From a virus, in IMG/VR virus record IMGVR_UViG_3300025086_000337, positions 1 to 20,146 of that record: a stretch of 20,146 nucleotides of DNA. The stretch is one strand, 5' to 3'. The notes beneath the pieces are model-generated. The model was not told the DNA's origin, did no database searches, and worked only from the letters and a program-made list of their open reading frames with translations. Both the position numbers and the translations under genes were made by a program. This document shows positions 1-7,528 of this stretch, in pieces; the first letter of the stretch is position 1; each line of letters begins with the position of its first letter.

Positions 1-816
1 AAAATAGATGATAAGTTTATTTGTACAACTAAAGTTAATAAATTGACAGGAGCAGTTGCAAGACAGTCATATGAAGTGTGGCTAAATCGTGGCATTTATA
101 TGGCAAATCATATATGTGCTACATCTAGGAAAGTTTATTCATTTGGAATGGAGATGGGTTATGCAGAAGTTAATCCATTCTCTACATTCAAGTGTAAAGT
201 TACTAAGCCTAGAAAAGTTACATGGACAAAAGAACAGATTATGCAGTTATTAGATTTCTGTTATGCAGATTTTAAATATCGTAGTCTTGGTTTAATTGTA
301 CAAATGGCATATGAATGGTGTCAAAGGGTAGGAGATATGAGATTACTACAGTTTGATAGCATAGATTATGACAAAGGAGTACTCAACTTAGAGCAATCCA
401 AGAGAGGTGCAACAGTTCATCTGCCTATAAGTGATGATTTACTTGAAATGCTTATACAACAGAAAGATGAATATGATTTTCAGAAATATGTTGCACCTTA
501 TCCAAAGGCTATGAGAGGCTCATACAAGCCTTATACATTGACTAGGCTATCCATAGTGGCTAGAAGGGCAATGAAGCTCTGTGGACTGCCTGATGAGCTA
601 AGAATAGCTGATTTAAGACGGACAGGTACAACAGAAATGGTGGAAGCAGGAGTAAGTATGGGTCAGATAATGTCTGTCACAGGTCATGCTAATCCACAAT
701 CTGTGAAACCTTATATGAAAAATACTTTGGACTCTGCAAAAAATGCATTGACAATACGAAAAAAGTATGATATAAGCACAGATAACGTGCCGAACAAAGA
801 ACTATATAACATATAA
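1..816 (+). CDS. Tyrosine recombinase / phage integrase (5' partial)
   Basis: Probable site-specific tyrosine recombinase that would integrate or excise phage DNA. The frame is open from base 1, so the start lies outside the window; the TTG at 43 is only the first possible start visible. Counting from base 1, the catalytic domain shows box I Arg109 (QRVGDMRLL), the beta-hairpin Lys134 (SKRG), box II Arg206 (ADLRRTG), His229 in TGH, and nucleophile Tyr238 (KPYMK). The usual first histidine of the HxxR box is Ala here (ADLR), which is unusual and may lower activity or reflect family divergence. An N-terminal SAM-like core-binding part precedes it. It is followed after 14 bp by the primase, and its 3' end carries a strong promoter. 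No attP or tRNA-like core was seen. The family is secure; activity is not. Confidence 0.88.
   Translation, partial: KIDDKFICTTKVNKLTGAVARQSYEVWLNRGIYMANHICATSRKVYSFGMEMGYAEVNPFSTFKCKVTKPRKVTWTKEQIMQLLDFCYADFKYRSLGLIVQMAYEWCQRVGDMRLLQFDSIDYDKGVLNLEQSKRGATVHLPISDDLLEMLIQQKDEYDFQKYVAPYPKAMRGSYKPYTLTRLSIVARRAMKLCGLPDELRIADLRRTGTTEMVEAGVSMGQIMSVTGHANPQSVKPYMKNTLDSAKNALTIRKKYDISTDNVPNKELYNI
748..776 (+). promoter_or_regulatory. Sigma70-like promoter P1 upstream of primase
   Basis: A perfect -35 TTGACA at 748-753, a 17-bp spacer, and a -10 TATAAG at 771-776 with an extended TGA just before it. It lies inside the last codons of the integrase, and transcription would start near 783, giving a leader of roughly 48 bases before the primase start at 831. 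The same design recurs at 3205, 3615 and 5704, which argues against chance. Confidence 0.65.
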
Positions 817-830
817 GTGGTATATTATAA

Positions 831-1604
831 ATGAATATATATAACTATGTAAGTGATTTACAATTAAGTGTAGGCGAGAGTAAAAGGTTTAACTGTCCTA
901 ACTGTAATGGATATAAAACTTTTACTGCTACAAATAATATGGGTCAGTTACTATGGAACTGTTATAAAATATCTTGTAGTATATCAGGTTCAGCACGTGT
1001 CCACTTATCTGTGGATGATATAAGAGATGCCATTGACCCTAGTGTAGTAGATGATGACATAAATGATTTTATGTTACCTGATTATGTTGTACAACACAAT
1101 AACAGACCAAATGTTTTATCATGGTGTAGACAATGGAATATTGATATAACTAATATAGAAGTATTCTATGATGTAAAGGAAGATAGGATAGTGTTTCCTA
1201 TTATGCATGATGGTAAAATGGTTGATGCAACAGGCAGGTCACTAGGTAAAAAACTACCCAAATGGAAAAGGTATGGAAAAAATAACTTGCCTTTTGTTCA
1301 TGGTTGTGGTAGGGTGGCAGTAGTTGTTGAGGATTGTGTTAGTGCTATCGCAGTAGGCAGTGAAGTATATGCAGGGGTAGCAGTGTTGGGTACATCATTA
1401 GCTGAATCACATAAGAGATACCTTTCACAATTCTCAACTGCTATAATAGCACTAGACCCTGATGCAGTACCCAAAACACTAGCATTTGCAAAAGAACTGA
1501 GAGGTTATGTGAATGATGTAAAAGTGCTAAGAGTAACAGACGATTTAAAATACAGGAGAGCAGAAGATTTTGATAAACTAAATGAAATAACCCCAAAGGA
1601 GTAA
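831..1604 (+). CDS. DNA primase (zinc finger + TOPRIM)
   Basis: Probable DNA-dependent RNA primase that lays primers for phage DNA replication, working with the helicase encoded next. The N-terminus has a zinc-binding module, Cys22-Cys25 and Cys44-Cys49 (CPNC then CYKISC). A TOPRIM-type catalytic region follows: the acidic motif EDC at 167-169 and DPD at 209-211 within a hydrophobic strand (IIALDPDA), which would bind Mg2+. At 257 residues it has no room for a fused helicase domain, unlike T7 gp4, and the helicase is a separate gene 5 bp downstream. No strong ribosome site precedes the ATG at 831, but this start keeps the whole zinc module. The call rests on motifs and context. Confidence 0.85.
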   Translation: MNIYNYVSDLQLSVGESKRFNCPNCNGYKTFTATNNMGQLLWNCYKISCSISGSARVHLSVDDIRDAIDPSVVDDDINDFMLPDYVVQHNNRPNVLSWCRQWNIDITNIEVFYDVKEDRIVFPIMHDGKMVDATGRSLGKKLPKWKRYGKNNLPFVHGCGRVAVVVEDCVSAIAVGSEVYAGVAVLGTSLAESHKRYLSQFSTAIIALDPDAVPKTLAFAKELRGYVNDVKVLRVTDDLKYRRAEDFDKLNEITPKE

Positions 1605-1609
1605 CCAAC

Positions 1610-2836
1610 ATGGAATTATCATTAATAAGAAGTTTGATGGACAAGGAGTTCTACAATGAGCATAGAGGTGCTAAGTGTCCTGATAGACTATTCAGTAAAG
1701 ACGTAAGAAAGATTAAGACTGCCATAGATACTGCTATGGATAGATATGAAAGGTCAGTAACACCTGATGAGATAGAAGCCTTGTTCATGGCTAACAATCC
1801 ATCAATGACTACTGCACAGAAACAAGCATACTCTAGTTTGTTTAAACAAGTAAAGAAGGAGTTGCCACTTGGTAGTGATATCGCACAGGAAGTATTATCT
1901 AAACTGTTTCAACAGGTTGTTGGCGAAGACATTGCTAATCTTGGGTTTGACTATGTTAATGGTACTAAATCCACACTTGAACCTCTTAGAAATGTTCTTG
2001 AGTTATATGCTGATGATTTTACTCCCAATTTAAAAGTGGAGTGGGATGACATAAGCATTGAGACATTACTAGAGAGGAATGACCTAGAAGCTAGATGGAC
2101 ATTCAATATACCTTGTCTAACTAGAAAGGTAGAGGGTGTAAATTCAGGACACCTGATTGAGGTAGGTGCTAGACCTAATACAGGTAAGACATCTTTTCAT
2201 GCATCATTGATTGCTAGTCCTAGTGGCTTTGCTCATCAAGGTGCTAAGTGTATTATACTATGTAACGAGGAATCTGCTCACAGAGTTGGTGCTAGGTATC
2301 TAACATCAGCTACAGGTATGACAATGCATCAGATAAAGAAAGACCCAAGTAAAGCACGTGAATTGTATGAGCCTGTTAAGAAGAACATACACATTAAAGA
2401 TGCATCCAATCGTGACATGGCATGGGTTGAAAGTATCTGTAAGGCATACAAGCCTGACATAGTTGTATTAGACATGGGAGATAAGTTTGCTAGGACAGGT
2501 GGCTTTGCAAGGACAGATGAAGCACTAAAAGCTAATGCTATTCATGCTAGACAGATAGCTAAACAACACGAGTGTGCTATCTTTTATATGTCGCAGTTAT
2601 CTGCTGAAGCAGAGGGTAAGATATATCTTAATCAAGCTATGATGGAAGGTAGTCGTACAGGTAAGGCAGCCGAAGCAGATTTGATGATTCTTATAGCTAA
2701 AGATACAGTTAAAAATCCTGATGGTGGAGAGGAAGAAAGTCCTGCTAGACATTTAAATATAGTCAAGAATAAGTTATCAGGATGGCATGGTGTTGAACAT
2801 TGTGAATTGGATTATGTAACTGCTAGGTATCAGTAA
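1610..2836 (+). CDS. Replicative DNA helicase, DnaB/RecA fold
   Basis: Hexameric replicative helicase that would unwind the fork using ATP. The N-terminal ~150 residues are helical and divergent. The RecA-fold motor follows, with Walker A GARPNTGKT at 186-194, a glutamate after strand 2 (LCNEES, about 218-222), Walker B IVVLDMGD at 284-291, the sensor glutamine in MSQLS near 329, and a GSRTGKAAEAD segment near 348-357. A basic KNKLSGWHG stretch near 386-394 probably supplies the arginine/lysine finger. A strong AGGAG ribosome site lies upstream of the ATG. It follows the primase by 5 bp and shares one base with the next gene (TAATG), so the two replication proteins are likely co-translated. 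Primase plus helicase here replaces the fused T7 gp4. Confidence 0.9.
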   Translation: MELSLIRSLMDKEFYNEHRGAKCPDRLFSKDVRKIKTAIDTAMDRYERSVTPDEIEALFMANNPSMTTAQKQAYSSLFKQVKKELPLGSDIAQEVLSKLFQQVVGEDIANLGFDYVNGTKSTLEPLRNVLELYADDFTPNLKVEWDDISIETLLERNDLEARWTFNIPCLTRKVEGVNSGHLIEVGARPNTGKTSFHASLIASPSGFAHQGAKCIILCNEESAHRVGARYLTSATGMTMHQIKKDPSKARELYEPVKKNIHIKDASNRDMAWVESICKAYKPDIVVLDMGDKFARTGGFARTDEALKANAIHARQIAKQHECAIFYMSQLSAEAEGKIYLNQAMMEGSRTGKAAEADLMILIAKDTVKNPDGGEEESPARHLNIVKNKLSGWHGVEHCELDYVTARYQ

Positions 2837-3267
2837 TGGACACTGATTTATTTGGTAATATAATTAAACAAGAAGAAGATAGTTCTAATTATATAACTTG
2901 CATAAAATGTGATATTGAACAACCTGTAGAACAATTTAGTGTAATGCAATCAGGAGAGATAAAGAGAACTTGCAAGTCTTGTAAGAATGGACACAAGAGT
3001 GTAGTAAAGAAGTTAAGAAGAGAAAATGCACCACCTTCTGATGATTACGTATGTCCTATCTGTGAAAGAAGTATTGAGGAAATGTCTAAGTATGGACAAC
3101 TAAGAATGAAAAGTTGGGTACTAGACCATTGCCATGACACTAATACTTTTAGAGGATGGATATGTCATCATTGTAATACAGGGTTAGGTGGTTTTTCAGA
3201 TAGCTTGACAAAACTTAAAAATGCTGTTATATACTTACAGAAACATAAGGAGAAATTAAATGACTAA
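2836..3267 (+). CDS. Endonuclease VII-type Holliday junction nuclease
   Basis: Recombination endonuclease of the T4 gp49 family, which cuts branched DNA and Holliday junctions, clearing replication intermediates before packaging. The diagnostic core is present: Cys73-Cys76, then the DHCH segment at 97-100, RGWICHHCN at 106-114 giving Cys110-Cys113 and Asn114, and a downstream GLGGFSDS...A..YL pattern. By analogy with T4, the four Cys bind zinc and Asp97/His98/Asn114 form the metal site. An extra N-terminal Cys pair set (22/25 and 46/49) looks like a second zinc knuckle absent from the minimal T4 enzyme. It starts inside the helicase stop (TAATG) and overlaps the next gene by 8 bp. A second, unrelated resolvase-type gene lies at 7529. 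Confidence 0.9.
   Translation: MDTDLFGNIIKQEEDSSNYITCIKCDIEQPVEQFSVMQSGEIKRTCKSCKNGHKSVVKKLRRENAPPSDDYVCPICERSIEEMSKYGQLRMKSWVLDHCHDTNTFRGWICHHCNTGLGGFSDSLTKLKNAVIYLQKHKEKLND
3205..3233 (+). promoter_or_regulatory. Sigma70-like promoter P3 near end of endonuclease VII gene
   Basis: A perfect -35 TTGACA at 3205-3210, a 17-bp spacer, then TATATA at 3228-3233 preceded by an extended -10 TGT. The -10 matches TATAAT at four of six positions, so it is weaker than the neighbours. It would start transcription near 3240, just ahead of the gene at 3260. It sits inside the endonuclease coding sequence. Confidence 0.45.
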
Positions 3268-3730
3268 TTTAACTCAAGAAGAAAAATTAAAAACTCAAAA
3301 AGAAAGATTAACACGTTGGGCAAATGAGATGATTGACTTAGGATGTCCATATAGGTCTGTAGTCAGAGAAGGACTTCCTTTTACTAAAGAGATGCTACCT
3401 GAAATAGAAGAAGATATAATAGATTATCAGAAAGAAGCAAATAGAGTTGATAAAAATAAATATCATAAAGATTATTATTCCAATACTAATTGGAAAAAAG
3501 TAAAGAGATTAAAAAAACTAAAAGAATTAATATCTTTTGATTTATATATTAAACCACATGGACATCTTAATTTTGGTTTAGTTGAAATAAATAGAAAATA
3601 TATAGTAAGCCTTATTGACAATAATTGGAGAACTGTGTATAAGAATAAGTGGTACAAACATAAAAAAGATTTATCAGACTTTGTTAATAATTATATATTA
3701 AAGGATTTTCCTAATGAAGCTAACACTTGA
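3260..3730 (+). CDS. Uncharacterised AT-rich orphan protein (156 aa)
   Basis: I do not recognise this protein. It is highly charged and Lys/Asn/Tyr-rich. The first half is helical in character (TQEEKLKTQKERLTRW...). A basic stretch at about 78-90 (NWKKVKRLKKLKEL) leads into what looks like alternating beta strands (IKPHGHLNFGLVEINRKYIVSLI...). No catalytic motif is evident. A good AAGGAG ribosome site precedes the ATG. It overlaps the endonuclease by 8 bp and the polymerase start by 17 bp. Its base composition looks more AT-rich than the helicase or polymerase, so it may be a later insertion between replication genes. DNA binding is conceivable from the basic residues but is only a guess. Confidence 0.75.
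   Translation: MTNLTQEEKLKTQKERLTRWANEMIDLGCPYRSVVREGLPFTKEMLPEIEEDIIDYQKEANRVDKNKYHKDYYSNTNWKKVKRLKKLKELISFDLYIKPHGHLNFGLVEINRKYIVSLIDNNWRTVYKNKWYKHKKDLSDFVNNYILKDFPNEANT
3615..3643 (+). promoter_or_regulatory. Sigma70-like promoter P4 upstream of DNA polymerase
   Basis: A perfect -35 TTGACA at 3615-3620, a 17-bp spacer and -10 TATAAG at 3638-3643, the same two hexamers and spacing as P1. It lies inside the orphan gene and would start transcription near 3650, about 64 bases before the polymerase ATG at 3714. Confidence 0.6.
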
Positions 3731-5726
3731 TGTAGAGAATACAGTTACACATAGAGATGGTAAGCTACATCTTGACCCATTTGAATCTAACAATAGATTG
3801 GTAATGGTTGGTTGTCTAACTGATAGTGGCAAGGAATATTTATTCAGAGATAACTTTGATGGAGTGCAAGAGTTATTGGATGAAGCAACTATACTTATAG
3901 GACATAACATAGTACATGATTTACTGTGGCTATGGGAGTGTGGATTAAAGTATGATGGTGCAGTGTTTGATACTATGTTAGCAGAGTATGTTTTACAAAG
4001 AGGTAACAAGCAACCCTTATCACTTGAAGCCTGTGCTAATAGATATGAGTTAGCCACAAAGAAACAAGACACTATGAAAGAATACTTTAAGAATAAAACA
4101 CCTATAGATGAAATACCCAAGCAAGAGTTATCTGACTACTTATCTGCTGACTTAAAAGCAACACAAGAATTATCAGATGTGTTATACAGGAAGTTAAACA
4201 CAGAAGAGTATGCAGGATTAATGAATACAGTTGTTCTAACTAATCGTGTATCTGTTACATTAGCAAGAATATATCAGAATGGTTTTACTGTTGATGTTAA
4301 TAAATTAAATGAGGTTAGAAGTGAGTTTGAAAAAGAAAAGATAGATACAGAGAAGCGATTAACCACACAAGTAAGACAACTAATGGGAGACACACGTATT
4401 AATCTCAATAGTCCTGAACAGATGTCTTGGGTTATATATAGTAGAAAGCCTAAAGATAAACTTGAATGGGCAAATACATTCTCACCATACATGGATGTGA
4501 CTGAATACAAAAAGAATGTTAAAGATAAATCAGATATTGTGTACAAGACAGAAGCACAGAAGTGTGCAGGTTGTTTAGGCACAGGTTATGTAAGAAAGGT
4601 TAGGAAAAATGGAGTACCTTATGCTAAACCCAACAAATGTGATTATTGTGATTCTGTTGGCTACCTATTTGTACCTACGAAAGTGGTAGCAGGACTAAAG
4701 TTTACTGCTCCTACTGCTAAGTGGGTTAGTGCTAATGGATTTACAGTTAATAAGACTAATCTAGCTACACTACAGGGCATTGCTAGGAAGAATAATTTAC
4801 AAGAAGCAGTTAGTTTCTTATCTGACTTACAAAGACTATCAGCTTTGGATACTTACTTATCATCTTTTGTTGAAGGTATCACTACACACACTAAACCTGA
4901 TGGTAAACTTCATGTAAGACTATTACAACATAGAACTGCAACAGGTAGATTCAGTGGTGCTGACCCTAATATGCAGAATATGCCTAGAGGTGGTACTTTT
5001 CCTGTTAAAAAGGTGTTTGTCTCTCGTTGGGAAGGTGGACAGATACTTGAAGCTGACTTTGCACAGTTAGAGTTCAGAGTATCAGCTTACTTGTCACAAG
5101 ATAAAACTGCAATGAAGGAGATTGAAGATGGGTTTGATGTGCATAGCTATACTGCTAGTGTTATTAGTGATGCAGGTGAGAAGACATCTCGCCAAGAAGC
5201 GAAGGCTCATACCTTTGCACCCCTCTATGGAGCAACAGGGTTTGGAAGGACACCTGCTCAGGCTACATATTATAAACACTTCACAGAAAAGTACGAAGGA
5301 ATCGCATTATGGCACTCCAAATTGGCTAAAGAAGCTATAGGCACTAGTAAGATAACTACACCATCAGGTAGACAGTTCTCATTCCCTGATGTTAGAAGAA
5401 ACTCCTATGGTAAGGTGTCTCATTTTACACAGATAAAGAATTATCCTGTACAATCATTTGCTACTGCTGATATAGTTCCTCTTATCCTAGTAAACATAGA
5501 GAATGAATTAGTCAATCTAAAATCTTGTATTGTCAACAGTGTGCATGATTCTATAGTCATAGACATACATCCTAATGAGATACAAAAAGTAATACACGTT
5601 ATTAAAATAGTTAATAGTAAAATGATTAGTTTAATAAATAGTGCATTTGCATTAGAGTTCAATGTACCATTATTATTAGAAGCAAAAATAGGTAATAATT
5701 GGCTTGACACGAAAGACGTTATGTGA
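3714..5726 (+). CDS. polA: Family A DNA polymerase with 3'-5' exonuclease and DnaJ-type zinc-finger insert
   Basis: Replicative DNA polymerase with proofreading. Exonuclease motifs: Exo I Asp6/Glu8 (LDVEN), Exo II HNIVHD at 64-69, Exo III YLSAD at 142-146. A Cys pair set follows, CAGCLGTGY at 284-292 and CDYCDSVGY at 309-317, i.e. two CxxCxG-like knuckles resembling the DnaJ zinc-finger region. The polymerase domain has RTATGRFSG near 407-415, motif A ADFAQLE at 447-453, motif B R493...K497...F501..LYG, and motif C VHD at 610-612. The residue equivalent to E. coli Phe762 is Phe501, so the ancestral Phe rather than the T7-type Tyr is used. No 5'-3' exonuclease domain is present. This arrangement was described for SAR116 phage HMO-2011. 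The start overlaps the preceding gene by 17 bp. Confidence 0.95.
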   Translation: MKLTLDVENTVTHRDGKLHLDPFESNNRLVMVGCLTDSGKEYLFRDNFDGVQELLDEATILIGHNIVHDLLWLWECGLKYDGAVFDTMLAEYVLQRGNKQPLSLEACANRYELATKKQDTMKEYFKNKTPIDEIPKQELSDYLSADLKATQELSDVLYRKLNTEEYAGLMNTVVLTNRVSVTLARIYQNGFTVDVNKLNEVRSEFEKEKIDTEKRLTTQVRQLMGDTRINLNSPEQMSWVIYSRKPKDKLEWANTFSPYMDVTEYKKNVKDKSDIVYKTEAQKCAGCLGTGYVRKVRKNGVPYAKPNKCDYCDSVGYLFVPTKVVAGLKFTAPTAKWVSANGFTVNKTNLATLQGIARKNNLQEAVSFLSDLQRLSALDTYLSSFVEGITTHTKPDGKLHVRLLQHRTATGRFSGADPNMQNMPRGGTFPVKKVFVSRWEGGQILEADFAQLEFRVSAYLSQDKTAMKEIEDGFDVHSYTASVISDAGEKTSRQEAKAHTFAPLYGATGFGRTPAQATYYKHFTEKYEGIALWHSKLAKEAIGTSKITTPSGRQFSFPDVRRNSYGKVSHFTQIKNYPVQSFATADIVPLILVNIENELVNLKSCIVNSVHDSIVIDIHPNEIQKVIHVIKIVNSKMISLINSAFALEFNVPLLLEAKIGNNWLDTKDVM

Positions 5727-5732
5727 TATAAC
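5704..5732 (+). promoter_or_regulatory. Sigma70-like promoter P2 upstream of SSB-like gene
   Basis: A perfect -35 TTGACA at 5704-5709, a 17-bp spacer, and -10 TATAAC at 5727-5732 with an extended TGA. It straddles the polymerase stop codon. Transcription would start near 5739, leaving about 20 bases of leader with an AAAGGA ribosome site before the ATG at 5760. This is the best placed promoter in the window, because the gene after it is the only one in this arm separated from its neighbour by a clear gap (33 bp). Confidence 0.7.
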
Positions 5733-5759
5733 TTACAAACTTTAATAGAAAGGAAAGAT

Positions 5760-6680
5760 ATGGTTAATGAAATAACTACAATAGATACCAATAATTATGC
5801 AGAGATGGCAAAAGCTATGGGTATCGCAGGGGAAACAGGCTCATCTGATACGAGCAAGGCTAATCCTCTACCAAGAATGAGATTGCATCATAATAATATT
5901 ATGGGCATGAAGAAGGTTGGAGATGAAAGTGTAGAAGCAGTAGTCGTTAAGGGTGGTTCATTTAAACTAGAACGACCTGATATGCCTGTTGTGTATTCTC
6001 CAACTGCTGAAATCAGACCCTTTGTACAGAGGTTTATGTATAAAAGGTTTGTTAAAAATATGTCTGCCAAGAAGGGTGAACCTATGGGTGTTTATCACAA
6101 GACACTTATGGCAGACAACTTAAATAATGACTTAAAGGATAATCAGGGTAGCTTCAACTGTGGTAAGCCATCAGGATATATTAAAGACTTTAAGGCATTG
6201 CCTGTAGCTACACAGGAAGTTATCAAGCAGATTAAAAGGGTCAGAGTAATCTTTGGTCTTATTGATATGCCTAATGCTACAGATGAGAAGGGTAAAAAAG
6301 TAACACTAGACGATAGAACACCATTCATATGGGAGATTGATAATCGTGATGCTTTTAAGACACTAGGAGAACCTTTTAATAAGTTTAACCAAACTAAGAG
6401 ACTCCCTGTTCAGCATTATATTCAGTTAACTAGTGAAGAGAGAGCATTGCCTAGTGGTGCTAAGTTTTATTTACCTAACTATTCTTTAGACTTACAGAAG
6501 ACTGTTCAAGTAACAGATGAAGACCAAAATACTTTCATTAACTTTATGGCATGGATAGATAACTACAATAGTTATATATTTAATGAATGGGAAATGAAAG
6601 CTAAAGCTCCTGTTAGTCAAGAAGATAAAGACATCGTTGATGATTTTATTGACGTTGATGTTGAAGAAGAGGTGGCATAG
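5760..6680 (+). CDS. Probable single-stranded DNA-binding protein
   Basis: No family is recognised with certainty. The 306-residue protein ends in a strongly acidic tail (DDFIDVDVEEEVA) typical of phage single-strand DNA-binding proteins, whose tail recruits polymerase and helicase. The middle has alternating hydrophobic strands (RVRVIFGLIDMP..., TPFIWEIDNRD) that could form an OB-like fold, and many Lys/Arg and aromatic residues. It sits between DNA polymerase and an exonuclease and has its own strong promoter and ribosome site, as expected for an abundant binding protein. The function is inferred from tail, position and expression signals, not from a conserved motif. A recombination mediator that binds single strands is an alternative. 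Confidence 0.55.
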   Translation: MVNEITTIDTNNYAEMAKAMGIAGETGSSDTSKANPLPRMRLHHNNIMGMKKVGDESVEAVVVKGGSFKLERPDMPVVYSPTAEIRPFVQRFMYKRFVKNMSAKKGEPMGVYHKTLMADNLNNDLKDNQGSFNCGKPSGYIKDFKALPVATQEVIKQIKRVRVIFGLIDMPNATDEKGKKVTLDDRTPFIWEIDNRDAFKTLGEPFNKFNQTKRLPVQHYIQLTSEERALPSGAKFYLPNYSLDLQKTVQVTDEDQNTFINFMAWIDNYNSYIFNEWEMKAKAPVSQEDKDIVDDFIDVDVEEEVA

Positions 6681-7528
6681 TGAACCATCCTGCTGAAATG
6701 ATGATTCATCAGTATCTTGAAAATGCTACAAGTGGCAAGTCTGCTATGAGCCAAGAGAATATAGAGCAAGTAGCTACAGATATTAAAGATGCATTGAATC
6801 GTCAGTTCAATACTAAGAGGGATGAAAAGTTTAGGTTGCGTATGTCTAATATAGGCAGACCATCTTGTCAGCTTTGGTTTGAGAAAAACAAACCTGAGAC
6901 TGCGTTACCTAAACCCACTACTTTTGTTATGAACATGATGATTGGAGACATAGTAGAAGCAGTATTTAAAGCAGTGTTAAGAGAAGCTAATGTTAAGTTT
7001 GAAAACAGTGACACTGTAACACTTGACCTTGATAAAGAAACTAAGATATCAGGCTCTTATGATTTGGTTATGAATGATGAAGTAGATGATATTAAATCTG
7101 CATCTGATTGGTCATACAAGTATAAGTTTGATTCTTATGAATCTTTACATTCAGGAGATAGTTTTGGCTATGTTGGACAACTAGCAGGATATGCTAAAGC
7201 ACTAGGTAAAAAGGCAGGTGGTTGGTGGGTACTTAATAAAGCCAATGGTCTGTTCAAGTATGTTCGTGCTCATATTGATATGGATAAGGAACTTGCTAAG
7301 ATAAAAAAGAATGTTAAGGCAACTGAATCAAAAGAATTGGTTAGATGTTTTGAGCCTGAGCCTGAGACATTTAGAGGTAAAGAGACAGGTAATATGGTAT
7401 TGAATAAAAACTGTACCTTCTGTTCTTACAGACAGGCTTGTTGGGAAACCTTAAAAGAATTACCTGCACAGATGTCTCAAGCTAAAGAACCTAAGATGGT
7501 TCAGTACGTAAGTCTTAAGGGTGCTTAG
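6680..7528 (+). CDS. Cas4/RecB-like PD-(D/E)XK exonuclease with Fe-S cluster
   Basis: Probable DNA exonuclease of the RecB/Cas4 nuclease clan, used for recombination or host DNA breakdown. Motifs in order: Cys63 (RPSCQLWF), Glu94 in GDIVEAVF, Asp128 (SGSYD), the D-x-K of DDIKSA at 137-139, then QLAGY at 167-171, the Q-x3-Y motif of RecB-type nucleases. The C-terminal cluster Cys245-Cys248-Cys254 (CTFCSYRQAC), with Cys63, gives the four ligands that hold a 4Fe-4S cluster in Cas4 and AddB. There are no cas1/cas2 genes or repeats nearby, so it is a phage recombination nuclease rather than part of a CRISPR system. The start is GTG, sharing a base with the previous stop (TAGTG). Confidence 0.85.
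   Translation: MNHPAEMMIHQYLENATSGKSAMSQENIEQVATDIKDALNRQFNTKRDEKFRLRMSNIGRPSCQLWFEKNKPETALPKPTTFVMNMMIGDIVEAVFKAVLREANVKFENSDTVTLDLDKETKISGSYDLVMNDEVDDIKSASDWSYKYKFDSYESLHSGDSFGYVGQLAGYAKALGKKAGGWWVLNKANGLFKYVRAHIDMDKELAKIKKNVKATESKELVRCFEPEPETFRGKETGNMVLNKNCTFCSYRQACWETLKELPAQMSQAKEPKMVQYVSLKGA

Noticed and set aside
3698-4120. - strand ORF with signal-like hydrophobic N-terminus
   Set aside because: It is antisense to the exonuclease domain of the polymerase, whose motifs are intact; the hydrophobicity comes from the reversed frame.
4563-4664. DnaJ chaperone gene or gene fusion
   Set aside because: There is no J domain with HPD; only a four-Cys zinc-finger-like insert in the polymerase.
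5441-5791. - strand ORF over the polymerase end
   Set aside because: Antisense to conserved polymerase motif C and to promoter P2; composition is that of a shadow frame.
6680-7528. Part of a CRISPR-Cas system (Cas4)
   Set aside because: No cas1, cas2, effector gene or repeat array is nearby. Phages often carry such nucleases for recombination.
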